A stretch of 64,000 nt of DNA, from NCBI RefSeq assembly GCF_013368755.1, contig NC_049562.1, positions 992,001 through 1,056,000 on the forward strand, read 5' to 3'. The translations under genes and the position numbers were made by a program. This DNA is from Talaromyces rugulosus. Taxonomy: Eukaryota; Ascomycota; Eurotiomycetes; Eurotiales; Trichocomaceae. The notes below the pieces were generated by a model. That model worked only from the letters and a program-made list of their open reading frames with translations. It was not told the DNA's origin and did not search any database. Position 1 is the stretch's first letter; every line of letters starts with the position of its first letter. Below are positions 1-10,288 of the stretch, one piece after another.

Positions 1-29
1 TTCCCAGGCGACAGGCAGATATCGCGAAA

Positions 30-783
30 ATGAATCGCCTCTTCGGCTCCAAGAACACGGCGCCCAAGCCAACTCTTGATTCAGCCATTTCAAATGTACG
101 AAGCCTCGGCTGATGGCAGCTTGTTCCGTCCCTCCCTCCCCCCGCCACAGGCATAAACCCCGCGTTCACAAGCTTTTCTTTTCTAACGGACAGAACAGGT
201 CGATAACCGGGCATCCAGCATCGACGTCAAGCTCGCCGCGCTCAATTCCGAGCTATCCACATACCAATCCCGCCTCGCGAAAATGCGCGATGGGCCGGGC
301 AAAAACGCCCTGCGGCAAAAGGCACTCAAAGTGCTGCAGCGGCGGAAGCAGTACGAGGCGCAGCGCGACCAGCTGTCACAACAATCATGGAATATGGAGC
401 AGGCAAACATGATGCAGGACAACCTCAAGAACGTCATGACTACGGTCGACGCGATGAAGACGACAACCAAGACGCTGAAGAAGCAGTATGGGAAGATCGA
501 CATTGACAAGATCGAGCGTATGCAGGACGAAATGGCGGATTTGATGGAGGTTGGGAATGAGATTAACGAGAGCATCTCGCGCGCCTACGATATCCCCGAG
601 GACGTAGACGAGGCCGACCTGGACGCCGAGCTGGAGGCCCTAGGCGAAGAAACCATGTTTGAGAGCCAGCTGGGTGAGGAAGCCATGCCGAGCTTTATGC
701 AGGACGAGGTTGCGCCGCCAACCTTTATCGACGAGCCTCCTGAACAAGGCAAGGTCAAAGAGGCCGCTGGTGGAGTTGGCTAA
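30..783 (+). CDS. vps60: ESCRT-III subunit Vps60/CHMP5 (Snf7 family)
   Basis: Exons 30-95 and 199-783 (phase-0 intron with donor GTACGA and acceptor CAG) give 216 residues, the usual length for Vps60. The protein opens with MNRLFGSK and continues as a basic, coiled-coil Snf7 domain (about residues 10-180), with the characteristic run of helices and the block QQSWNMEQANMMQ. An acidic tail follows. In the family this is an accessory ESCRT-III subunit acting on endosomal membranes with Vta1 and Vps4 in multivesicular-body sorting. The ATG at 30 is preceded by CGAAA and is the only start that gives the conserved N-terminus. The family call is secure; the exact promoter lies off the window. Confidence 0.93.
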
Positions 784-990
784 CCAAGGTTAATGGTTAT
801 TAATTACGATATCGCAATGATTTTGTCCCTTTTTTTTGAGCCTCAGCATGATATTCAACGTCGTCAGTTTAATTATTTCCAAGTTGTATTCGCAATCAAT
901 AGCGTTTAGTCATATATACATCAGTCATCAAAAAGTCATGAAGTTTTTTTTTTTTTCCAGATTCCTTTTTTAAAAAAAGGACACGTTTTC

Positions 991-2804
991 CTATGCCAGT
1001 CCAAGTCCAACCAACACCAGCAAGGCAACGTTCATAATGGTAATGGCTAGCCATATGGCGATGGCCAGCGCAGAGACAGGCCAGCTATTTCGCATTTTGA
1101 CCTCCTCCGGCTGCACTTCATTATGCCCCGAGTCAACTGACGTATCTCTTGACGCCCCGACAGTCATGAATTTATTGCGACAAGTAAAGTACACCAGCGG
1201 CGCCGTCACGAACGGGAGGATCACGCTCAGAACGGCCTGGGATGCCGTCAAAGCCGTGTTCAGTCCGTCTCTCCCAATGGCAGCGGCGATAATGACTGCG
1301 GGGACAATGCTGATAGCGCGAGTGAGCAGTCGGCGAATCCAGGGTCGGCATGTCCATTGGATCATGCCCTCGCTGATCATTTGCCCTGCGATAGTGCAGA
1401 CAATGCCCGCAGACAAGCCAGAAAGCAGCAGAGCCAGTCCAAAGATGGTGCCTGCTGCCGGGGCGATGGACTGCGATAGAAGCCGGTGTATGCCAAACAG
1501 GTCCGCGTTTCCAGCGCCCGGGGTTCCGTAGAGAGCAGCCCCGGCAACAATCAAGATGGCGCTGTTGACGAAGAGTGCAAATGTGAATAGTGATAGCGCA
1601 AGTTCCACAATGGAATAATTCATACAACTGCGTATCGCTTGGAGGGAGGGACGCCAGTCTACATCATCTTCCTCACCGTTGTCTGCTTCAATATAGCCTT
1701 TTCCCCTGTCATATTCTCTCAGACGCGGCTGGACAGCACCGCTGCCCAGGAACAAGGAGTGTGGCATGACCGTAGCTCCGAGGATACCGCAACTCTGATA
1801 GATACTAGTATATATAAAATTAGTCTCAAGCTTCATGTAACATATCCAAAGTTGTGGTTGAACTCACCCTGAGCCTCGCACGACGGCTGCTGAAGGAATA
1901 TAGCCTCGGAGAACCGTGCCCACGGACTGCTCTTTGATCAGAGAGAGCTGGATACAGAAGCAGATCACCACGGAAACAACGAGGAGGATGACGAAGAATT
2001 CGAAAGCACGAAGGCCCCACATTGACCCATTCGGTTGGTAAAAAATCAAAAGAAAGAGCACATCGACCAAGGAGATGACGCATCCCGCTACTAAAGGAAT
2101 CTTCAACAACAAGTTCAGCGCAATGGCGGAGCCAATCACCTATGAAATAGTTAGTATTATTTCAGAACGTATTAACAAGGATGAATTCGCACCTCGGCAA
2201 TATCTGTGGCGACAATAGCAGACTCTGCCAATATGTAGAGCGCCATGTTCATCCATTTTGGCAGGTGTACTCTACAATTTTCGGCCAGGCTGAGGCCGGT
2301 GACGCTGCCCAGCTTGATACACAACGTCTGCAGAAAGACGGCAAAGAGGTTCGACATTAGGACGACAAAGAGAAGAGCATATCTGCTCTCTGCCCCGGCC
2401 GCAACATCGGTGGCATAGTTTCCGGGGTCGATATAGGCGACGGCCACCAGGAAGCCAGGCCCAACGAACGAAGCAAACTTGACGAAAGGGCGGAGAAAGC
2501 GACGAATCGAGAGCTTGAGCGTCGCAGCCCTGGCCCGTTTCTGCGGCTGGTTGTCGGCATTCGCAGCGTCTTCGTTCTTGCTCGGAGGAGTCGTTTCTGC
2601 ATTTTCATCCTGGGGCTGAACGACGTCTATCTGGGTCGGCGTTTCTCGGGCGTCTGTATTCTGTAGGGTGTGGTCTCTTTGCTCTCGTAGATTGACGATG
2701 CCGTTAAGGTCCTGCCTCGTGGTCTCTTCTGCACTGAGCAGCGGCGGATTCTGGTTCCATCCGGGGTGGTCGACCACATCGTCAGTTCGCGATGTTTGAT
2801 TCAT
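991..2804 (-). CDS. Nramp-family divalent metal transporter (Smf type)
   Basis: Three exons on the minus strand (2804-2193, 2139-1868, 1804-991) give 565 residues. Transmembrane helix 1 carries DPGN at residues 126-129 and helix 6 carries ATVMPH at 305-310; these are the metal-binding signatures of Nramp/SLC11 proton-coupled Mn2+/Fe2+ transporters. The first 100 residues are hydrophilic and cytosolic. A longer frame begins at 2948, but the ATG at 2804 (MNQTSRTDD) is the more natural start because the extra 48 residues look unlike family members. Exon 3 begins with GIYQSCGIL, which fixes the acceptor at TACTAG. Membrane location (plasma membrane, endosome or vacuole) cannot be told from sequence. 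Confidence 0.92.
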
Positions 2805-4137
2805 GATGCATGGCTGGTAGGAGTAGAAAAATGGGTCGAGACAGGCAGCGTCGAGGGTTCTATTAATCGGGCTGCCTGCGTAGTGAGATATGTCCTGGAG
2901 TTGCAGTAAAAGTGGTTGGTTGTGGATTGCAGGTGGTTCAAGTATCACGTATCACGAGAACAAGATGAAGTCAGTCTCCAAGGTTTACTGCCGAGCCCGA
3001 ATCGGCCCGTGTGGCTCTTTGCCGATCGCCGGTTTCCACCGCGCATCGACATGGCACGAAAATCGAAAAGTGAAAGTAATATTATTTCATAGTCGCACTG
3101 CATTTGTGTCGTAAGACTGGGCTGGTGCTTGGTTCTATTGCGAACGCCGACGCCTCCCGCAGCCGACTGCGTGCATACTTGTATGTCCTTGCTGTGTGGC
3201 TTCCGAGCCCAACTTCATCCGATATCTTGCCTGCACGATATCTGCATTGAATGATCAATTGATGGCTGTCCGACTCCAGGTGTCCAAGAGATTGGCTGCA
3301 ATGAATTTCTACTTGGTGAACAACGAATTGAGAACAGGTCAGAATACGGGGTAGAGTTAACCCCAGGCTCGATGTTGCTGCGAGATGACATGTCGTTGGG
3401 CACCCAAGCATTGCGTCAGCTGGACCTTGCAATAATATGCAAGTAGTATGATCGATGTCATGTTTTTTATTTTTTTATTTTTTTTTATCAGACTACACTA
3501 TTATGATGCTATTAGTTAACTAGGGGTAGGAATGGTATTAAAAGGATCGTAGGAAGCAATAATATGTGGTAATAAATTGGTCGATATATCGGTTGACTGA
3601 ATCCGGCTCATCTCACTGCCGACAGAAAAGATTGGAATAAAAGTTGAAACAACGACGGTTTACTGCAATATAAATATATTAATACTACAGCTTAATATGT
3701 AAAAACGTTGGTATCGATAGGCGTTGCCCCCGACAACGCAGCCCCACCACTGTTTACGCGCACGGGGCCGGAACTTTGAGCTTCTCCTAGCTCCGCAGCT
3801 CTAATCAATCTTGTTATGATTGCGGTGGCCGTGCATATCTCAGTCATCTGACTGCTGCGTCGGGTTAATTGTTTCCTCGTCCTCGTCCTCCTCTCGTCTT
3901 TCTCGTCTTTCTCGTCGCCAGCGATGGTCTTTTCTCTTCCTCGCGTTTTCCCTTCTTGACCATCTGCTTTCTTCACTTCTCTTCTCTCCTCTTATATTCT
4001 CGTCTCTTTTATTTGCTGCAAGTCGGTTTGGTGTGTTGGTAGTGAGTGATTGAGTGCAGTTCAACACAGCTCGAGTTGGATTGCTGTGAAACGTTATTGA
4101 GACAGTATGTACTCAATCGTCGACTATCTATCCATGT
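2805..4137. other. intergenic, promoters of Nramp gene and Rid1-like gene
   Basis: No coding frame here looks real. The stretch 3845-4015 is strongly CT-rich (repeated CTCGTC/TCTTTC), as is common in front of highly transcribed fungal genes, and lies just before the Rid1-like start. The region from 3460 to 3700 is AT-rich with T runs. Nothing else recognised. Confidence 0.6.
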
Positions 4138-6723
4138 ATGTCCGCTGACCCCAACCAGTCTGTCATAGCACGCGTCATGGCTTCGTACGCCCAACCCCCG
4201 GCCATCTTCGACGAGACCAGCAAGCCATCCGGGCTGCGGTCCTTCTTGTCGTCGAGAGCACACAAGAGGTCTCCCTCTGCTGGAGACGCTCTGCTGGCAC
4301 GTTCCAATGCACCAGGGAACGACTCTTTGGGTGCTGCCGGCTTTCTCCCGGCAGATCACCCTCATGCTCTACCACTGGGGGAGAGGGCACACAATCGAGA
4401 TGCCGGAGGTAGCTCTCGCCCCAGCCGCAAAGGGGACAAGCTACACCACAAAACCAAAAGCTCTGTTTCTCTAAAGGCTTTGATCGGTGAGCGTGAGAAG
4501 AAGGACACCCGGTCCCCGGATTCGCCGGAAGAGGGATCCTTGGAACGGACGATGAAGAAGGTCAAGTCCTCAACCAGCTTGTCCGCCATTTTGAAACGGT
4601 CTTACCGAGGACGAAAGGGTGAGCCGCCAAACGAGACCAAAGAAAGGGAAAACCAGCGTCCAAAGTCGGACTTTTCTCCTCCAATCTGGGCTCAATTCGC
4701 AACACAGCCGCTGGAAGATGCATCTGGCAGCGTAAGTGTGCCGGACCATGGTCGGTCACTGGAAGAGGAGGTCTCGTTATACACACCGAAGAATTATGAC
4801 CCTTCCAAACAGCGGAACTTTTACGACTACCACCAGCCTACTCTCGTCACAAAACCTCGCCCAAAGTCCGATTATATCTCGTCCGGAACAACCAAGATGC
4901 GAGAGATGCTGGGTCACATACAGCGGATACCCTCTGACAAACAACGTAATGTCGAGAAGCAAGTCCAGAATCAGGGATTTGGAGATGTTCGCTCCAGCCA
5001 AGACTCGAAGAGAAGCTCCAATCCGGGGAGCAACCGCGTCATGGCTGCCGTTTCAGCTTTCAATGCAAAGGAAGCTGGAACCAGAAGATCGGTTGACTCC
5101 AAACAGATTGAGAGCGAATTCGAAAAGCTCTTGGTAAGCACTACTGGTTCTATCCTAAGTAATAGAAAACTAACTGTGTATAGGATGCACGCAACATCCC
5201 CCAGAACATGCGAGACAAAATGCGTTCGTTGGATACAAACATCAAAGCCGACTTCATCCAAAAGAACCGCACCGACGGCTCTTGCCCCAATTCGGCCACG
5301 TCAAGCACATTTGACAGTGCCGGTCGCCGTGGGAGAAAAGACACTCGCCCTAATTCGATTCACAGTCCGGACAAGAGCGCGCGCTCTCGGTCTAGGGCTC
5401 GGTCGCCCTTCAGTGTATCCAAAGGCGATTCATCCCCCAAGAAACATCAAAAGTCAGACAGTGCTAGCTCTATCAAACGCCCAAAGTCGAGCGATCTCGG
5501 GCGTCCCTATTCTTCCATGCTGCCGGGTGCATCTACCTCGGCCACATCTCTGCAGACTACAGCCCACACCGACACAGCAGCCGATCCAGCTGACTTCATT
5601 CACTATATGCGAGAAGTTCAGAAGCCGGAATTGGTTGAGGTCGGAAAGCTTCACAAACTGCGACTACTTCTCAGAAATGAGACTGTGGCTTGGGTTGACT
5701 CATTTATTGCTGATGGCGGCATGGACGAAGTCATCCAGCTTCTGTATCGTATTATGAAAGTCGAGTGGAGGTATGTTAACTTTCTTTTCCTACGAATTTA
5801 CAACGACAATTGCTTACTTCTTTTTCAGAGAGGAACACGAAGACAACTTGCTTCACGAAACTTTGCTTTGTCTCAAGGCTCTCTGCACGACATCGTTGGC
5901 TTTGCAGAGACTAGCCACCGTAGCCAAAGATCTCTTCCCAGCACTGCTAAGCATGTTGTTTGACGAGGAAAAGAAGGGACCAAGCGAGTTTACTACTAGA
6001 GGAATCATCTTGAGTCTTTTGTTTACCTATCTCTCGACCTCGTCTGTAGAGGCAATGCCTGCAAGGGCTTCTGAAATCCTCGGCTTCCTACGTGACCCTT
6101 GCCCTGAAAACCAGAAAGTTGCGTTCATCGCCAACATCTACCAACCTCGGCCGTATCGCGTGTGGAGCAAGGAAGTGACCAATGTCACCAAGGAAGTGTT
6201 TTGGATCTTCCTTCACCACCTGAACGTGATTCCCATGGCTCGCCAGGAAGATGATCAGGAACAGAGTTATCTCGCGAGACATTTCCCTGTGCCACGTCCT
6301 CCAGTGCCTGCTGCCCCATATGTTGGAGGTGTTGAATGGGACGCAACAAACTACCTTGCCTCTCATCTTGACCTGATGAACGGCTTGATTGCCTGTTTTC
6401 CCACGAGGGAGCAGCGAAACACACTCCGGGAAGAGCTGCATGCATCCGGCTTTGAGAAAGTCATGGGTGGCAGCATGCGAACCTGCAAGGAGAAGTTTTA
6501 CGGAGCAGTGCATGACTGTTTGAGAACATGGGTTTCTGCTGCCCGTGAAGATGGATGGGACTACAGGTTTGTCCGCGAGGGCCCTGAACCTGGATCTCCC
6601 TCCAAGTCTCCCAAGAAGAGTTGCCAGAAAAAGCAGGCTGAAGAGCCACCAAAGCTGGCACTTGTCATGGACTTTGAAAACAAGGCACCTGCACGGGAAT
6701 CTGATGTCGGTGGGTGGATCTAA
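4138..6723 (+). CDS. Rid1-like GTPase-binding protein (formin GBD/FH3 module, no FH2)
   Basis: Exons 4138-5133, 5184-5770 and 5829-6723 encode 825 residues. The first ~460 residues are Ser/Lys/Arg-rich and disordered, with formin-like blocks such as KTKSSVSLKALIG. From about residue 467 (ADFIHYMREVQKPELVEVGKL) to about 745 comes an armadillo-like GBD/FH3 domain of the kind that binds Rho-GTPases in diaphanous formins. The protein ends at GGWI without the FH1 and FH2 actin-nucleating domains, matching fungal proteins annotated as GTPase-binding Rid1. An alternative start at 4177 (MASYAQPP, context CGTCATGG) removes 13 residues and may be the true one. A role in polarity or septation is inferred from the domain only. 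Confidence 0.82.
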
Positions 6724-7194
6724 AAGGATCTCACTAACGAATTTTGTTCTTTTTCTTTTTTTATATACATTTTGGTTCGTACGGTTGGCGTCGGGAATTG
6801 GCGTTCCAGGTTTGAAATTTCTATCCACATGCATACGCTGCTACACGCCGTGTCGACGGCAGTGATGGCGCTTACGATTGATTGACAAGGTTGTTTGCCT
6901 TGAGTTTACATGAATTTGCATCTCCGCAGGACTGAACAACAGCATGACCACATAATGGAGTACAATGATTTGAGGAATGAATTTATGATTTCACTTTTTT
7001 TATTATATATACTACTAGTACTATAAAAAGTGTGTAAGACGTTGAGTGGAAGTAGATATCAGTAACTGCCAGAAAGGGTTTAGCTTGATCGAAGCTAGCT
7101 CCTTGTCGCCGCAGAAGTTGGAACCTGCAACAACAATACTGAACGGATTCAACGCCACCAAGCTCCCTGGATACAGAGCACAGCACATCACACA
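6724..7194. other. intergenic spacer
   Basis: This holds the 3' UTR of the Rid1-like gene (T-rich tract near 6745-6770) and the short promoter of the next gene. The part 6990-7025 is AT-rich with a TATATATA-like stretch. No gene seen. Confidence 0.5.
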
Positions 7195-8009
7195 ATGGCA
7201 GCCCCTCGTCGACTGGTCTCGATAGCATCCTTGGCTGTCCGGTTGACCCCAAGTCGCCTTTCACACACCCGCTCAGCGGCGATTTGCGCCTGCCCGAATC
7301 TGCGAGTGCCAGCTCTTGTCAGTATTTTTTTTTGTTATGTGTTTGTTTGGTTGTCGCTATCAAAATTTTTAAATTTTTTTTCAATTTCTAATTGATTATT
7401 TTATGCAGAACCATACGACTGCTTTAACGCTGCTTTCCTCGCGGGCCTTTTCCACCACGCCCGCATCACACTCGGCGTCGCCCTTTCGGTTAAGCTCCAA
7501 AGACAAGAACGCGCCACGCGAAAACGATAGCCAAGAAATTCCAGAAGAAGGATATGGGGAGGAAGAGCATATATATTACAGTCCTCATCAACCCAAACGC
7601 GAATGGCCACCGGTCATGTCCAAGCTGTCTCCCAAACATCAACTTCGACTAGAGCGAAAATACAGACGAAGAGCCGCTCTCAAGTATGCGCGGCCGAGGT
7701 GGGTGAAGGCTACAAAGTTGGCTCAATGGGGTATTATTATATGTGAGTCCTTCTCTTCATCCTTCGAGGAATGGGTGTGTGATTAACACGGAAATTAGTT
7801 GTCATGGTATACTCGGCGCTCTTCATGGAATGGGGCAAAGAAGATGAAGAACAACCATTCAAAGATGTGAGTATTGAGATTGATGTTCTGGTTATATTCA
7901 AGAGCTAATCGATATCCAGTTCCGGAAACAATTCTTCGACACGTTCAACTCGATTGTTTCGACGCCGCAACCACCGGGCAGGAAAATCGATAGCAAGGAG
8001 GACAAATAG
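7195..8009 (+). CDS. small mitochondrial-type single-pass membrane protein, function unknown
   Basis: Four exons (7195-7317, 7409-7742, 7799-7866, 7920-8009) give 204 residues. The N-terminus (MAAPRRLVSIASLAVRL) is rich in Arg, Ser and Ala and lacks acidic residues, as expected for a mitochondrial presequence; SSRAFSTTPA near residue 55 looks like a cleavage region. A basic block (RLERKYRRRAALKYARPRW) is followed by one transmembrane helix and a conserved-looking EWGKEDEEQPFKDFRKQFFD tail. This resembles small fungal inner-membrane proteins, but I do not recognise the family. All splice junctions keep frame, which supports a real gene. Confidence 0.72.
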
Positions 8010-8531
8010 TGCAGCGGCCTGCTACCTGTGTAGTTCAGCTCCGTCGTTCAGGTCTTTGGTGAATGAATCACGGATATAGAACTATCCCATGCGTATTCTC
8101 CTCGGCACTCTGACTAACCCGTATATACTAGTGTACAACATCTAATGAATGACACATGAATTGTGACGATCCCGCCTCAGACGGTGCTGCACACCTAGAC
8201 AATTAGTAAACTAGCAATTAAGAATTACTGATATCCTGACGTACAACCGGCCGAGCAAGTGTCACATGCATGTGAAAATTGTCAGCGCGGCCAGTCACGT
8301 GCCCCGCAGTCGGCGCGGATCAACGTTGATACGGGAGCCTCGGCTTTTTTTCAGCAGCTTCACGAGCGATGATATAATGCGCGTCCGGCTAAGGCCGTAG
8401 TTGCACCGAGAGCATACAAAAAGGATCTCCGGGCAACGTAACCTCTCTCTTTTTCCCTCACTCCCACTTTGTTCTTTTTTTTACTCTGTTGATTTGTCTA
8501 TCTTGTAATATTCTGCATCACATTATTCACC
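8010..8531. other. promoter region of the peroxisomal thiolase gene
   Basis: No coding frame. It holds the 3' end of the upstream gene and the thiolase promoter with two CCTCGG hexamers (8100-8105, 8338-8343) and a CT-rich leader (8440-8490). Confidence 0.6.
8338..8343 (+). promoter_or_regulatory. CCTCGG, candidate FarA/FarB fatty-acid response site
   Basis: The hexamer CCTCGG lies 189 bp before the thiolase ATG. In Aspergillus, FarA and FarB are known to bind this motif at peroxisomal beta-oxidation genes. Seeing it in front of a PTS2 thiolase fits, but a six-base match alone is weak evidence. Confidence 0.45.
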
Positions 8532-9901
8532 ATGTCTCAAGGTAAGCCTGGCATCTTTGCCAAGTGTATTGGCACCACTCACTGACATGTGAAAACCAGC
8601 TCAACAACGTCTGACCCAGGTGTCTTCGCACCTTTCTGGCTCGAAATCCAGCAGCATCCACGACAAGCACCCGGACGACATTGTCGTGACCGCCGCTCTT
8701 CGCACACCCATCACAAAGGGTGGCAAGGGTGGATTCAAAGACACCGCCGCGTCGGACCTGTTGGTGGGAGCTTTCAAGGGCCTCATCAGCCGCAGCGGAA
8801 TCGACCCGGGCTTGGTTGAGGACATTGCTGTGGGCTCTGTGCTTCCTCCCGGTGGTGGTGCCACTGAGTTCCGTGCTGCTGCTCTCGTGGCCGGCTTCCC
8901 CGAGACTGCTGCCGTGCGCAGCTTGAACAGACAATGCTCCAGTGGCCTCCAGGCTGTTGTCGATATTGCCAATGCTATCAAGGCTGGCGTTATTGACGTC
9001 GGTGTTGGTGCTGGTGTTGAGAGCATGAGTCTTCAATACGGGTATGTATTTTTTTTTTTTTTTTATGGAGAGAGAGATACAAAGAAGCTAATGGTTGAAC
9101 AGCCCCGGCGCCGTGACCGAATTCTCTGACCTCCTCGAAAACCACATTGAGTCTGCCAACTGCAAGGTTCCCATGGGTGTCCTCTCCGAGAAAATGGCCA
9201 AGGACCGCGGCGTCACCCGCGCCGAGCAGGATGCCTTTGCCGCCTCGTCATACCAAAAGGCCCTCAAGGCACAAAAGGCCGGCCTCTTCAACGAAGAAAT
9301 CCACCCCCTCGAAGTCAAGTGGACCGACCCCAAGTCCGGCGAGGAAAAGACCATTACCGTCAAGACCGATGACGGTGTCCGTGAGGGTATCACCGCCGAG
9401 TCGCTCGGCAAGATCAAGCCCGCGTTCGCCAAGGATGGCAGCATCCACGCTGGCAATGCCTCGCAGGTATCCGACGGTGCCGCCGCCGTGCTGCTGATGA
9501 AGCGCTCTACTGCCGAGAAGCTCGGCCAGAAGATCATTGGCAAATACGTGACGTCCAGCGTCGTTGGCGTCAAGCCCTTGCTCATGGGCATCGGCCCCTG
9601 GAAGGCCATCCCTGTCGCCCTCGAAAAGGCGGGTGTGGCCAAGGAGGACGTCGACATTTACGAGATCAACGAAGCCTTTGCCTCCCAGGCCGTCTGGTGT
9701 GTCAAGGAACTCGGCCTTCCCATTGAGAAGATCAACCCCAAGGGCGGCGCCATCGCCTTTGGCCACCCTCTCGGCTGCACCGGTGCCCGCCAGGTCAGCA
9801 CCCTCTTCTCTGAGCTCAAGCGCACAAATAAGAAGATTGGTGTCACGAGTATGTGTATCGGAACTGGAATGGGTATGGCTGCCGTTTGGGTTGCCGAGTA
9901 A
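8532..9901 (+). CDS. peroxisomal 3-ketoacyl-CoA thiolase (PTS2)
   Basis: Exons 8532-8541, 8600-9041 and 9103-9901 encode 416 residues, normal for the family. The N-terminus contains R7-L8-x5-H14-L15, a canonical PTS2 peroxisome import signal. The nucleophilic cysteine is C116 (NRQCSSGLQ), the NEAF motif starts at residue 340, and the catalytic H372 (GHPLGCTGAR) and C402 (SMCIGTG) are all present. It catalyses the last, CoA-dependent cleavage of 3-ketoacyl-CoA in beta-oxidation. The first exon is only 10 nt and the PTS2 is split across exons 1 and 2. The second intron has a long T run right after its donor. Confidence 0.96.
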
Positions 9902-10288
9902 ACCTCTTCTTTCTTTTCTCTTTGGGTTTCTTTCCATGCACAAAATTATATAGCTCCTCCTTTTTTTATACCAATGATTATGACCTGAGATGCTTGATCT
10001 CTTATCTGCGCTGCGAGTCATGTGTATAGTATTTTTTTTTATATATCATCATACTATGAGTTTAGGATCTATATCAACATTTTGAATACTAGACATGATA
10101 AAAAAACGAAACTAGTTATAATAATAATTAAAACTAATCACCCCGATTAATAATAGATATGTATCGTCCAACTCACTCGCTCGCTATATCACACACCATC
10201 GGCTCTTTTAAACAAGGAATATTAATCAACTCTGCAAAATCTTTTTATTACACCGCCAGTCCAAAAACTGTGTTGGGGGAGTCAATAA
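9902..10288. other. convergent 3' spacer
   Basis: AT-rich 3' flanks of the thiolase gene and of the convergent Blm10 gene; no coding frame and no other signal seen. Confidence 0.5.

Noticed and set aside
6088..6834. 248-codon minus-strand frame over the end of the Rid1-like gene
   Set aside because: Antisense shadow; the plus-strand frame carries the GBD/FH3 domain with consistent splicing.
9248..10021. 257-codon minus-strand frame opposite the thiolase
   Set aside because: Antisense shadow of a strongly codon-biased gene; composition is Gly/Leu/Asp-rich without any motif.
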